A DNA stretch of 6,335 bases, from assembly GCA_041191165.1 (NCBI GenBank), contig JBEEPJ010000127.1:1-6335 (forward strand). The letters run 5' to 3'. Of the stretch, positions 1 through 6,335 are shown piece by piece (within the stretch, counting starts at the first letter, position 1; each line of letters opens with the position of its first letter). The DNA comes from CAMCYM01 sp041191165 (GTDB lineage Bacteria; Bacteroidota; Bacteroidia; Flavobacteriales_D; Sanyastnellaceae). A program made the position numbers and the translations under genes. The notes below the pieces were generated by a model that ran no database searches, was not told the origin of the DNA, and worked only from the letters and a program-made list of their open reading frames with translations.

Positions 1-1937
1 TCGTTTGAAGTGGGATAGACCGTCCATTTTCCCAGCCCTTTTCGGTCCCATTCCAGGCTCCAAAAGCCACCGGGCAACCAGCCCACCCAATGTCGTTCCT
101 TGAGCGCGATGGCTCCTGCTGAGCCGTTCTTTCCGAGCGGCGCAGGACCTGAATTCCGCTCCTGGACATCTTCGCCTCGGTCGCGCTGCCAGCGTTTCAT
201 TCGCTCCCAGCCCGTGGAGTCCGCCACGAGCGGAATCCATTCCTCACCCTCCATCCACAACAAGGCCGGGGTGCCATTCCTCACCAAGGCCCACCGGACC
301 GGAGCGCTGGGTTCCGGCAACGGCCGCTGCCAGGTCCAGGGCAAGGCGGCGAGCGCCAAGGCACTTCCAGCGAACAGGATCGGGGCCGCGGGGGCCTTCC
401 GCCGGATTCTTCCGAGCGCCCCCAGTCCCAAGCACGTTCCGAGGGCCCAACCGGATGCGCCGGTCCAACCGTCGAGCGACCAGGCGGCGCCGGGCAGGGT
501 GCTCGCCCAGGTCACGGCGTGAACGAGCGCGTCCGCGAGCCCATTGACGCCCCACCAAACCCAGGAAGTCCAAGCCTCAACCTCGGGTCCCCAAAGGGCC
601 AGCATGCACCCGGCACCCAGCCCGTATCCGATGGTGGTAACCCAGGGACCCGCCAGGAGATTGACGGGCAGGAAATAGGAGGGGAAGGAGCCGAAGGCGA
701 CCGCCGTCAGGGGGGAAGTGGCCCCTTGGGCGGAGAGCGGAACGACAGTGGCTTGCCCGACGCGCCGGAGGCGGTGCCGGGGTAGGGAACGGGCTACCTC
801 GAGGCCCAGGAAGATGCCGAGGACGGCGAGGAAGCTGAGTTGGGCGCCGATTTGGACTGCGGCCAGAGGCATCCACCAGGCGACGCACCAACCCGCCAGG
901 CTCCACATCTGCAAGCCCGGCACCGGCCGGCGCATCCAGCACCCCAGCACGAAGAAGCTCGCCATGAGCGCGGCCCGGACGGCCGACACCGGGAAGCCAC
1001 AGAGCCCCACGTACCACCAGACCCCCAACAGGCCGGGGGCGGCCAGCCACCGCAGGCCCGTCCAGCGCGAGCGCGCCAGGGCGAAGGCGATGATGCCCAC
1101 CAACCCCACATGGTACCCGCTGACCGCCAGCACGTGCGAGAGCCCGACGACCCCAAACTGCCGCTTCACCTCCGCCGGTAGCATCGACTTGTCTCCGGTG
1201 GCCAGGCCCCAGAGCAACCCGCGGGACGCCTCGGTTCCCCGTTGCTCAAGGATGCCCCGCAGTCGCTCCCGAACCCCGGCGAAGTGGTCGGAAACGGCTC
1301 GCTGGGTCCGGTGCAGCAAGGAAGGTGGGGGGCCGGGGCCGCGGACAGGCGGGGCGAGCCAAGTGAGCTTGCCACTGAATCCGAGGGCGTTCCGGTAGCC
1401 CTTCTCGTCGAAAGCGGCATCCTCCCGCCAGGGTTGCCAGCGGCCCCACCCGCGGTAGGCCGCGCCGGGGACGGGCGCCTCGTCCAGGAGGAACTCCACC
1501 CGGGTGGTCAGGCCGTCCGATGCCGCGGCTCCCTCGGTTCGACAGACCGCTTGGGCGGCGAACCCCCCAAACCGATGCACCGCCGCGGACTCCACCACAC
1601 ACGTCCAGTACCGGGCGCCCTGGTCTTCGGTCCGCAGCGGCAAACTCAGGAGAACCGAGGGGGAGATGGCCGCGATGCCCAGCCCCCCACAAACCAACAA
1701 AAGCCCTAGCAGGTCCCCATTCCGCACCCGCCATATCCCGGAAATAGCCAGGACCGCGGCGCCTGCCCCCACGAGGATCCCACTCCACCTGCTCCAAGTC
1801 GCCAGGGCCTCCCAACCGCCAGTGCCCGTACCCTCAGAAATTCCGAGAACGGCATAATAGCAACATGCCTCGCCGCAGGCGAGACCGATAAAAGGCAGGA
1901 ACAGCGGGGATCGCAGACGAAACGGCCAGGGAAACAT
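1..1937 (-). CDS. comEC: ComEC/Rec2-family DNA-uptake channel protein, 3' end missing
   Basis: ComEC is the inner-membrane channel that carries single-stranded DNA into the cytoplasm during natural transformation. I translated the frame by hand: it is open for 645 codons from ATG 1937 to the left edge. An in-frame TAG at 1949-1947 leaves this ATG as the only possible start. Hydrophobic segments lie near residues 11-31, 51-66 and 76-92. A soluble OB-like (DUF4131-type) region follows at about 95-205, including FDEKGYRNALG. The Competence domain covers about 207-505, with TGDKSMLP (247-254), the hallmark LSHVLAVSGYHVGLVG (266-281), GFPVSAVRAALM (314-325), LSFLAVLGIF (367-376) and FPSYFLPVN (418-426). 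After a last hydrophobic stretch near 520-533 comes a polar tail of more than 100 residues with no HxHxDH metallo-beta-lactamase motif. Bacteroidota ComEC proteins are commonly about 650-750 residues, so little is probably missing. It is 85 bases downstream of the glycosyltransferase on the same strand. Confidence 0.95.
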   Translation of the reverse strand, partial: MFPWPFRLRSPLFLPFIGLACGEACCYYAVLGISEGTGTGGWEALATWSRWSGILVGAGAAVLAISGIWRVRNGDLLGLLLVCGGLGIAAISPSVLLSLPLRTEDQGARYWTCVVESAAVHRFGGFAAQAVCRTEGAAASDGLTTRVEFLLDEAPVPGAAYRGWGRWQPWREDAAFDEKGYRNALGFSGKLTWLAPPVRGPGPPPSLLHRTQRAVSDHFAGVRERLRGILEQRGTEASRGLLWGLATGDKSMLPAEVKRQFGVVGLSHVLAVSGYHVGLVGIIAFALARSRWTGLRWLAAPGLLGVWWYVGLCGFPVSAVRAALMASFFVLGCWMRRPVPGLQMWSLAGWCVAWWMPLAAVQIGAQLSFLAVLGIFLGLEVARSLPRHRLRRVGQATVVPLSAQGATSPLTAVAFGSFPSYFLPVNLLAGPWVTTIGYGLGAGCMLALWGPEVEAWTSWVWWGVNGLADALVHAVTWASTLPGAAWSLDGWTGASGWALGTCLGLGALGRIRRKAPAAPILFAGSALALAALPWTWQRPLPEPSAPVRWALVRNGTPALLWMEGEEWIPLVADSTGWERMKRWQRDRGEDVQERNSGPAPLGKNGSAGAIALKERHWVGWLPGGFWSLEWDRKGLGKWTVYPTSN

Positions 1938-1941
1938 GCCA

Positions 1942-1949
1942 CAAGGCTA
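1942..1949 (-). promoter_or_regulatory. Possible internal promoter element (TAGCCTTG) before comEC
   Basis: On the minus strand TAGCCTTG has one mismatch to TAnnTTTG and ends four bases before the comEC ATG, the same spacing as in front of the GWxTD gene. No -33 TTG is visible. It lies in the 85-base gap after the glycosyltransferase, where a separate start for comEC would make sense, but chance remains likely and comEC may simply be transcribed from the operon promoter. Confidence 0.22.
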
Positions 1950-1972
1950 CGGACGTTAGCGCACAGCCCCGA

Positions 1973-2000
1973 TTGCCGATTCACCGTCGGAGTGCGGCAA
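1973..2000. repeat. Inverted repeat in the glycosyltransferase-comEC gap
   Basis: TTGCCG (1973-1978) and CGGCAA (1995-2000) form a perfect 6-bp stem. An inner CAC/GTG (1982-1984 with 1992-1994) extends it after a three-base bulge. Read in the direction of the genes, no T-run follows, so it is not a standard terminator. It could be a weak attenuating or RNA-stabilising hairpin between the two genes, or chance. Confidence 0.35.
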
Positions 2001-2022
2001 TTTGTAAATGCTCCGGAACGCC

Positions 2023-3090
2023 TCAGTGCCTGAAGCACCGAGCGTCCAGTTCGTCAAACGTCAAGCGCTTGCGAATGAAGTAATCCCAAACCACGCTGCG
2101 GGTGTACCAGCCAGCGGGATTCATGCGGGGGCGGGGACCGGGGTAATCCCCGGCACGGATGTGTTTATTTTCTGCAAAACGCTTGCGAATCGTGGCTGGA
2201 AAGGCCCGATAAAAAGCCATGTGGGCATGAAATACCGCGAGAAAGAGCCCGGTGTTGCCCTCCGTGAGAAACCGCAACGCCGCCACCCCGTCCATGGCCA
2301 TCCGGCGGAAGAGCACCGGCAGCCAGTAGCGGCGGTGGTCGTTCTTGAGCAGCAGAAAAAGGTTGTTGCGGAAGTTCAAGTACGTCTTGAACGGATTGAT
2401 TTTCTGCAACGTGCCACCGCCGAGGTGGAAGACCACCGATCCGCCGCACACCCCGATGCGATGCCCGCGGTTCTTGAGCCGCCAGCACAAGTCGATTTCC
2501 TCCATGTGGGCGAAGAAGTCCGGATCCAGCCCGCCGACGGCGCGATAGGCATCCGAGCGGATAAAGAGCGCCGCGCCGGATGCCCAGAAGACCTCCCGGT
2601 TGGCGTCGTATTGGGCGGCGTCGGATTCGAAGACCTCGAACATTCGGCCTGCGCAAAAGGCGAAGCCGTCGCGGTCCAGAAATCCCCCTGCGGCCCCGGC
2701 GTATTCGAACAAGTCTGGGTCGCTGTCGTTGCGGATTTTGGGCTGGCAAGCCACAAACCCCTCATCCTCCATCATCGCCAGCACCGGCGGAATCCAGCCG
2801 GGCGTCACGCGCACATCCGAGTTGAGCAGGACGTAAATCTGCGCTTCCACTTGGGCCAAACCCGCATTGTACCCCCCCGCAAACCCCAAGTTCTCCGCCA
2901 GGGCCACCCACCGCACAGTGGGGAAGGCCTGCGCCACCCAGGCCCGCGAGTCGTCGGTGCTGCCGTTGTCGATTACCACCACCTGCGCGTCCCCGCTGTG
3001 GGCGACGACCGAGGGGAGGTAGGTCTCCAGATGGCGTCGACCGTTCCAGTTGAGGATGCAAACAGCGACGTGAGAGAGGGTAGGGGACAT
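2023..3090 (-). CDS. Glycosyltransferase family 2 (GT-A fold), complete
   Basis: This 355-residue protein probably transfers a sugar from a nucleotide-sugar donor to a cell-surface glycan or lipid-linked acceptor at the cytoplasmic face of the membrane. Family 2 motifs appear in order: the N-terminal strand VAVCILNWNG (8-17), the nucleotide-binding VVIDNGSTDDS (38-48), ENLGFAGGYNAG (66-77), the metal-binding DxD-like LLNSDV (88-93), and the acceptor/catalytic-base region FAHMEEIDLCWRLKNRG (193-209). WASGAALFIRSDAYRAVGG (169-187) is typical of the rhamnosyltransferase-like (WbbL/WcaA-type) branch. No clear membrane anchor is visible; the basic C-terminal part may sit on the membrane. ATG 3090 shares its A with the upstream TGA, which supports this start and suggests translational coupling to the GWxTD gene. 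Donor and acceptor cannot be read from sequence. No biosynthetic cluster is visible; it stands between GWxTD and comEC. Confidence 0.93.
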   Translation of the reverse strand: MSPTLSHVAVCILNWNGRRHLETYLPSVVAHSGDAQVVVIDNGSTDDSRAWVAQAFPTVRWVALAENLGFAGGYNAGLAQVEAQIYVLLNSDVRVTPGWIPPVLAMMEDEGFVACQPKIRNDSDPDLFEYAGAAGGFLDRDGFAFCAGRMFEVFESDAAQYDANREVFWASGAALFIRSDAYRAVGGLDPDFFAHMEEIDLCWRLKNRGHRIGVCGGSVVFHLGGGTLQKINPFKTYLNFRNNLFLLLKNDHRRYWLPVLFRRMAMDGVAALRFLTEGNTGLFLAVFHAHMAFYRAFPATIRKRFAENKHIRAGDYPGPRPRMNPAGWYTRSVVWDYFIRKRLTFDELDARCFRH

Positions 3091-3092
3091 CA
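3088..3092 (-). promoter_or_regulatory. TGATG stop-start overlap joining GWxTD and glycosyltransferase genes
   Basis: On the minus strand the TGA that ends the GWxTD gene (3092-3090) shares its A with the ATG of the glycosyltransferase (3090-3088). This one-base overlap is the usual arrangement for translational re-initiation and is the best evidence that the two genes form one transcription unit. Confidence 0.85.
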
Positions 3093-4580
3093 GCGCGGGT
3101 TGAAGAAGAGGTCCTCCGGTTCCTCGCGGGAGTAGGTGTCCCGCGGGTTGAGCCGGTTGGATTGGCTCTCCGATACGCGCAACTTGTTCTCGCGGTTGCG
3201 CAAGACGTGCAACCAGTCGCCGTTGGACGTCTCGCCGATGACGTCAGAGTGCAAGATCTCGAAACATTCGGCCACCGCGTGCGGCGCGTAAAACAGGAAC
3301 CTGCGGTCGGTGAACTTCCCCGCGCGGTGGTAGTGCCAAATCTCGTAAGGATAATAATTCGTATCGTGGTGCCGCTGCACCCGCGTGTGGGGCGGGCCGT
3401 ACTTCAGGTACACGTAGCCCATGTCCGTGTCCGCGCCCATGCCCTTGCGGCATCCGCCAAACTGGGCATTCACGTAGGCGATGCGGTTGTTGTACTCCGC
3501 CCAGGCCGCGGTGGGGTCGACGGGGTCGCGCTGGCGCCAGAAGTGGTCGAGGAAGGACTGCATTTGGCCTAAATCCGCCGCCGGCAATACCTGCTGAATC
3601 GTCCGCTGTTCCGCACCGTCCGCCGTGGGCAAATGGTCCATCAGGTGCCGCAGCAGCGTGTCCCGGTCCGTGAATTGCAGCGCAAAAGCGGCGATTTCCC
3701 CCGGCTCCACGACCGCCAGCCCCTCGCGCTCCGCCTGCAACAGCGCGCGCGACTCGGCCATCACCGCGCCCGTCCGGTCCGCAGCTTCCGCCACCAGGTA
3801 ATAGGTGCCCGGTTGCAAGGCCAAATCCCCCCAAGGCAACCACTCAAAAAACGGCACAATGTCCGCGATGGGTTTGCGAAGGAATCGCTCGCTTCCTTTT
3901 ACAATCGACCCTTGCGTATCTTCTATCCGGAACTTGAGCAGGAAGAGCGAGTCGGGGACATCGCCCAGACCGTACCACTCGCCGTAAAACCGGAGCTCGG
4001 GGCTCGTCAGCGGGATTCGGTTGTCCACCCAAGGCAGCAACTCCAGACCTGAGCGCGTGAGCAGGGAAGGGGTGTCGTCCTCCGACCGTGCGAAGGCGGA
4101 CACCAACATGAGGTCGCTGCCCCGCACGCCCTCCGGCGCGCGGACGGTGAGCTCCTGCCGGACTTCGACCGCAGCCGCCTCGGGGTTGCTCAGGTCCTCC
4201 AGCCTGACGGTCACCCGGCAGGGACCCGCGCTCACCGGAATCCGCTCGATGTGAAACTGCCGACTCTCCCAGCCGGTGAGGCTGTCGGCAAAGACGGCGC
4301 CCTCGATGCGGGACTTCGCCCCGCCGAGCACCGTGCCCCCGCGCTCCAACGTCACCCGCATCTCGACCCGGTTCCGCACCCCCTCGCCCGCATCCTCCCA
4401 CCCGAACACCCGCCCCGACCACGCACACTCCACCTCCAGGTACGGCCCCTCGGACCCATCGAACCGCAGCACCTGCACGGCCACCTCCCGGGCGGGCTGG
4501 GCCCCCGCGAAGCCCCCCGCGGCGGCGAACAAGAGACCCAGTAGCCCCTTGTGCCAGCTCTGCAATTTGCGCATCGTCAT
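3090..4580 (-). CDS. Secreted GWxTD-domain protein
   Basis: The product is a 496-residue exported protein of the GWxTD family, whose biochemical role is not established. From ATG 4580 the N-terminus reads MTMRKLQSWHKG, then a hydrophobic core (13-25) and a likely signal-peptidase I site, AGA|QP, after residue 27. ATG 4574 (third residue) is an equally good start. The frame also extends upstream to an ATG at 4694, but that would bury the signal peptide and overlap the divergent gene. Residues 28-330 look beta-rich, with GSDLMLVSAF and GTYYLVAEAADRTG typical of the family. The C-terminal domain (about 335-496) holds FLDHFWRQRDP (343-353), GADTD (382-386), YVYLKYGPP (389-397), YYPYEIWHY (409-417) and the family-like ending DLFFNPR. 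The signature GWxTD is GADTD here: the tryptophan is replaced by alanine. It is the first gene of a probable operon with the glycosyltransferase. Confidence 0.9.
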   Translation of the reverse strand: MTMRKLQSWHKGLLGLLFAAAGGFAGAQPAREVAVQVLRFDGSEGPYLEVECAWSGRVFGWEDAGEGVRNRVEMRVTLERGGTVLGGAKSRIEGAVFADSLTGWESRQFHIERIPVSAGPCRVTVRLEDLSNPEAAAVEVRQELTVRAPEGVRGSDLMLVSAFARSEDDTPSLLTRSGLELLPWVDNRIPLTSPELRFYGEWYGLGDVPDSLFLLKFRIEDTQGSIVKGSERFLRKPIADIVPFFEWLPWGDLALQPGTYYLVAEAADRTGAVMAESRALLQAEREGLAVVEPGEIAAFALQFTDRDTLLRHLMDHLPTADGAEQRTIQQVLPAADLGQMQSFLDHFWRQRDPVDPTAAWAEYNNRIAYVNAQFGGCRKGMGADTDMGYVYLKYGPPHTRVQRHHDTNYYPYEIWHYHRAGKFTDRRFLFYAPHAVAECFEILHSDVIGETSNGDWLHVLRNRENKLRVSESQSNRLNPRDTYSREEPEDLFFNPR

Positions 4581-4584
4581 GGTG

Positions 4585-4592
4585 CAAAGGTA
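4585..4592 (-). promoter_or_regulatory. Candidate -7 element (TACCTTTG) for the GWxTD operon
   Basis: Read on the minus strand, TACCTTTG matches the Bacteroidota -7 consensus TAnnTTTG exactly. It ends four bases before ATG 4580, so transcription from it would start at or near the start codon and give a leaderless or nearly leaderless mRNA, perhaps with ATG 4574 as the true start. A TTG at 4618-4616 could be the -33 element, but its 23-base spacing is a little longer than usual. This is motif evidence only. Confidence 0.4.
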
Positions 4593-4603
4593 CCGCGAAT
4601 GGC

Positions 4604-4611
4604 TTACTTTG
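4604..4611 (+). promoter_or_regulatory. Candidate -7 element (TTACTTTG) for the PKD gene
   Basis: TTACTTTG matches TAnnTTTG at five of the six fixed positions and ends six bases before ATG 4618. It faces away from the element at 4585-4592, and the two form an imperfect inverted pair (CAAAG/CTTTG perfect) inside the 37-base divergent spacer. I see no TTG at the proper -33 distance, so the call is weak. If both are used, the promoters overlap and could interfere. Confidence 0.3.
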
Positions 4612-4617
4612 GGCGCA

Positions 4618-6335
4618 ATGGAATGGCGTCCCCTGTTGCTTCTCGCCGCCGCTTGGCTCACCGCCGCCATCGGGGCGGGGACGGCCCGTGCCACCCACCT
4701 CCTGGGGGGCGAGATGACCTACACCTTCGCGGGATTCACCCCGCAAGGGCAGGCCACCTACACCGTGCGCTGCTACATCTACCGCGATTGTAGCTCGGCG
4801 AACGTCAATGGCACGGGCTTCGATTTGACCATCCCCATCGCCGTCTACCAGGGCACCCAGCTCATCACCACGGTGAGCGCGCCGTTCAACGCGGCGCTGG
4901 TCGAGCCCATCGTGCCGCAGGATCCCAACAGCTGCGCCGAGTTGCCGCCGGACCTCTGCATCGAGCGGGCCACCTACATCGCCACCGTGTCGCTGGCACC
5001 CTCCGCCAATCCCTACACCCTGAGCCACCAGCGGTGTTGCCGCTCGCCGGCCATCATCAACCTCACCGGGCCCCAGGACACGGGGTTCACCTTGACCACG
5101 ACCATTCCGGGCAGCGCGCTGGTCGCGGAACCCAACTCCAGTCCTGCCTTTAACGTGCTGCCGCAGGCCTTCATTTGCAACGGATTGCCCTTCGCGCTGG
5201 ACAACAGCGCCACCGACCCGGACGGGGATTCGCTGGCGTATGGGTTGTGTCCCATTTTTCTGGGGGGCGATCCCCTGGCGCCCATTCCCAATCCCCCGCT
5301 GGGCCCCGCGTTCCTTCCGGTGACGTGGGCGGCGGGCTATGGGCCGTTGCAGCCGCTGGGCGCGGTGGCCGGGCTGGCGGTGGGGGGCGATGGAATTTTG
5401 ACAGGGACGCCGGGCCAGCTGGGGAAGTTTGCGCTGGGGGTGTGCGTGGAGGAGTGGCGCAACGGGGTGCTCATCAACCGCATCCTGCGCGATTTCACGT
5501 TGGACGTGGTCAACTGCAACCTGTCCGCGCCGGTGTACGCGGCGGTGGAGCCCTGTAGCGGGCTGGAGGTGGGGTTTCAATTGCAGGCCAATCCCGCCGA
5601 AACGTATGCTTGGGACTTTGGGGTTCCGGGGGAGGACGATGTGAGCGGGGAGGCGGAGCCGTCGTTCGTTTTTCCGGCGCCGGGGGTGTATGAGGTGACG
5701 CTGTTGTACGCTGCGGGCGATTGTTCGGGTTCCGCGGTTTTTGAGGTGGTGGCGGTGGAGCCTTGGGTGGCCGGGTTTGCGGTGGGGGCGCCGGCGTGTG
5801 CCGATGGGGGCTGGTGGGTGCCGATGGGGGAGCCGACGGGGTTGCCGGCGGGGGCCAGTTGGGCTTGGAGTTTCTCGTCGTCGGCTCCCGGGGAGGACCC
5901 CGTGCCGGTGGGAGCGGTGGATGCGACGCCGGAGACGGTTTGGTTCCCGGCAGGGGGGCTGGCCCAGGCCACCCTGGTCACCTCGGCCTACGGCTGTGTC
6001 GAGACGGCGGACTGGGAAACGCAGCTCCCCACGCTGCCCCAGGCGGCCTTTGTGGTGGCGTCGGATCCTTGTTCGGGAACGGGTTTGGCCTTCGACAACC
6101 AATCGACGGGCGCCCAGAACTTTTTGTGGAGCTTCGGGCATGGCAATGCCTCGTCGACGGCCGCCGACCCGACGCATGTGTTTCCGGGGTTGGGCAGCTA
6201 TACGGTGGTGCTGACGGCGGGGACGGAAACGGCCTGTCCGGATACGGTGAGCCAGGTGGTTCAGGTGTTCTCATCATCCCCCATTGTAGTGGAGTACGCC
6301 ATATATCCGCAAGTGCTTTGCGATTCATTGGGCGG
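4618..6335 (+). CDS. Large secreted PKD-repeat surface protein, 3' end missing
   Basis: This is an exported surface or adhesin-like protein, open for 572 codons from ATG 4618 to the right edge. A signal peptide (residues 1-25, hydrophobic 6-20, cleavage ARA|TH) precedes THLLGGEMTY and YIYRDC (53-58), a mature N-terminus that matches my memory of PKD/gliding-motility-associated proteins in Bacteroidota. The N-terminal domain (26-305) also has HQRCCRSP (137-144), the possible calcium-binding DPDGDS (200-205) and VCVEEWRNG. Three PKD-like modules follow, centred on YAWDFG (330-335), WAWSFS (415-420) and LWSFGHG (503-509), and a fourth begins near 568. The first has the best PKD pattern (FxFPAPGVYEVTL). 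Such proteins usually leave by the type IX secretion system through a C-terminal signal, which would lie beyond this window, so that route is inferred. It is transcribed away from the GWxTD gene. Confidence 0.9.
   Translation, partial: MEWRPLLLLAAAWLTAAIGAGTARATHLLGGEMTYTFAGFTPQGQATYTVRCYIYRDCSSANVNGTGFDLTIPIAVYQGTQLITTVSAPFNAALVEPIVPQDPNSCAELPPDLCIERATYIATVSLAPSANPYTLSHQRCCRSPAIINLTGPQDTGFTLTTTIPGSALVAEPNSSPAFNVLPQAFICNGLPFALDNSATDPDGDSLAYGLCPIFLGGDPLAPIPNPPLGPAFLPVTWAAGYGPLQPLGAVAGLAVGGDGILTGTPGQLGKFALGVCVEEWRNGVLINRILRDFTLDVVNCNLSAPVYAAVEPCSGLEVGFQLQANPAETYAWDFGVPGEDDVSGEAEPSFVFPAPGVYEVTLLYAAGDCSGSAVFEVVAVEPWVAGFAVGAPACADGGWWVPMGEPTGLPAGASWAWSFSSSAPGEDPVPVGAVDATPETVWFPAGGLAQATLVTSAYGCVETADWETQLPTLPQAAFVVASDPCSGTGLAFDNQSTGAQNFLWSFGHGNASSTAADPTHVFPGLGSYTVVLTAGTETACPDTVSQVVQVFSSSPIVVEYAIYPQVLCDSLG
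5798..5830 (+). repeat. 13-base direct repeat with 20-base offset inside the PKD gene
   Basis: GTGCCGATGGGGG occurs at 5798-5810 and again at 5818-5830. The 20-base offset is not a multiple of three, so the copies are read in different frames (C-A-D-G-G and V-P-M-G-E). Loss or gain of one unit by slippage would shift the frame of everything downstream. The copies sit in the most degenerate PKD-like module. Confidence 0.6.
5806..5841 (+). other. Potential G-quadruplex motif on the coding strand
   Basis: Four G-runs (5806-5810, 5816-5818, 5826-5830, 5838-5841) are separated by loops of 5, 7 and 7 bases. This meets the common pattern of four runs of at least three G with loops of one to seven. 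The whole area is G-rich at third codon positions, so the motif may be a by-product of composition. Confidence 0.35.

Larger units (their letters stand above)
5554..6335 (+). repeat. Tandem PKD-like modules, each with a cysteine pair
   Basis: The protein encoded here repeats a unit of about 80-90 residues. Each unit begins with a cysteine (C313, C394, C485, C568), has an aromatic core with Trp (W332, W417, W504) about 19-23 residues later, and ends with a second cysteine (C369, C460, C540). The fourth unit is cut by the window edge. Sequence similarity between units is low apart from these positions: module 1 is a good PKD match, module 2 is degenerate and module 3 is intermediate. The pairing suggests one disulfide per module in the exported protein, which is an inference from position only. 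Confidence 0.7.

Noticed and set aside
1973..2000. Rho-independent terminator after the glycosyltransferase gene
   Set aside because: The stem is interrupted by a bulge, and no T-run follows it in the direction of transcription.
100..2038. Several 75-226 codon frames on both strands across the left third
   Set aside because: The minus-strand frame with the ComEC motifs is open from 1937 to the window edge and explains the whole region. The others are Arg/Pro/Gly-rich or low in motif content.
2008..3135. A 375-codon plus-strand open frame
   Set aside because: It lies opposite the well-supported glycosyltransferase, shows no family motif, and overlaps the end of the GWxTD gene. It is a shadow of the real coding strand.
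4578..4694. Upstream ATG at 4694 as start of the GWxTD gene
   Set aside because: It would add 38 hydrophilic residues before the signal peptide and overlap the first 77 bases of the divergent PKD gene. ATG 4580 or 4574 gives a proper signal peptide.
3844..6177. A 777-codon open frame on the minus strand
   Set aside because: It is antisense to the PKD gene and then runs in a wrong frame through the GWxTD gene. The product is dominated by Arg, Gly and Pro, has no recognisable motif, and arises easily in GC-rich DNA with few AT-rich stop codons.
1..6335. tRNA, rRNA, CRISPR, insertion sequence or phage signals
   Set aside because: Coding is nearly continuous. I saw no regularly spaced repeats of CRISPR type, no transposase motifs and no paired terminal inverted repeats, and the only gaps are 85 and 37 bases.

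Overview
The window looks like chromosomal DNA from a GC-rich member of the Bacteroidota (GC roughly 60-65% by eye). Three family signatures support this. One is a GWxTD-domain secreted protein ending in the Asn-Pro-Arg C-terminus I associate with that phylum. Another is a large exported protein whose mature N-terminus (THLLGGEMTY...YIYRDC) resembles the PKD-repeat, gliding-motility-associated surface proteins of Bacteroidota. The third is a ComEC protein with no metallo-beta-lactamase domain visible. No start codon has a Shine-Dalgarno sequence, which fits the phylum. I cannot place the organism more finely.

Layout: coding is almost continuous. On the minus strand, read from right to left, are a GWxTD-domain protein (4580-3090), a family 2 glycosyltransferase (3090-2023) and ComEC (1937 to beyond the left edge). 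The first two overlap by one base (TGATG), and ComEC follows after 85 bases, so the three probably form one operon. On the plus strand, a secreted PKD-repeat protein starts at 4618 and runs off the right edge. The two outer genes are incomplete, yet each stays open to its edge (645 and 572 codons visible). Only 37 bases separate the divergent start codons, and they hold two outward-facing TAnnTTTG-like elements.

How the genes may work together: ComEC is the inner-membrane channel for single-stranded DNA uptake. The glycosyltransferase probably builds a cell-surface glycan or glycosylates something. The GWxTD protein and the PKD protein are exported. The common theme is the envelope, but nothing in the sequence ties the four into one pathway, and I see no convincing new system. 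The points most worth checking are the possible near-leaderless promoters, the cysteine-paired PKD-like modules, a change in codon and strand composition inside the PKD gene, and the loss of the signature tryptophan in the GWxTD protein. I found no tRNA, rRNA, CRISPR array, insertion sequence or convincing terminator.
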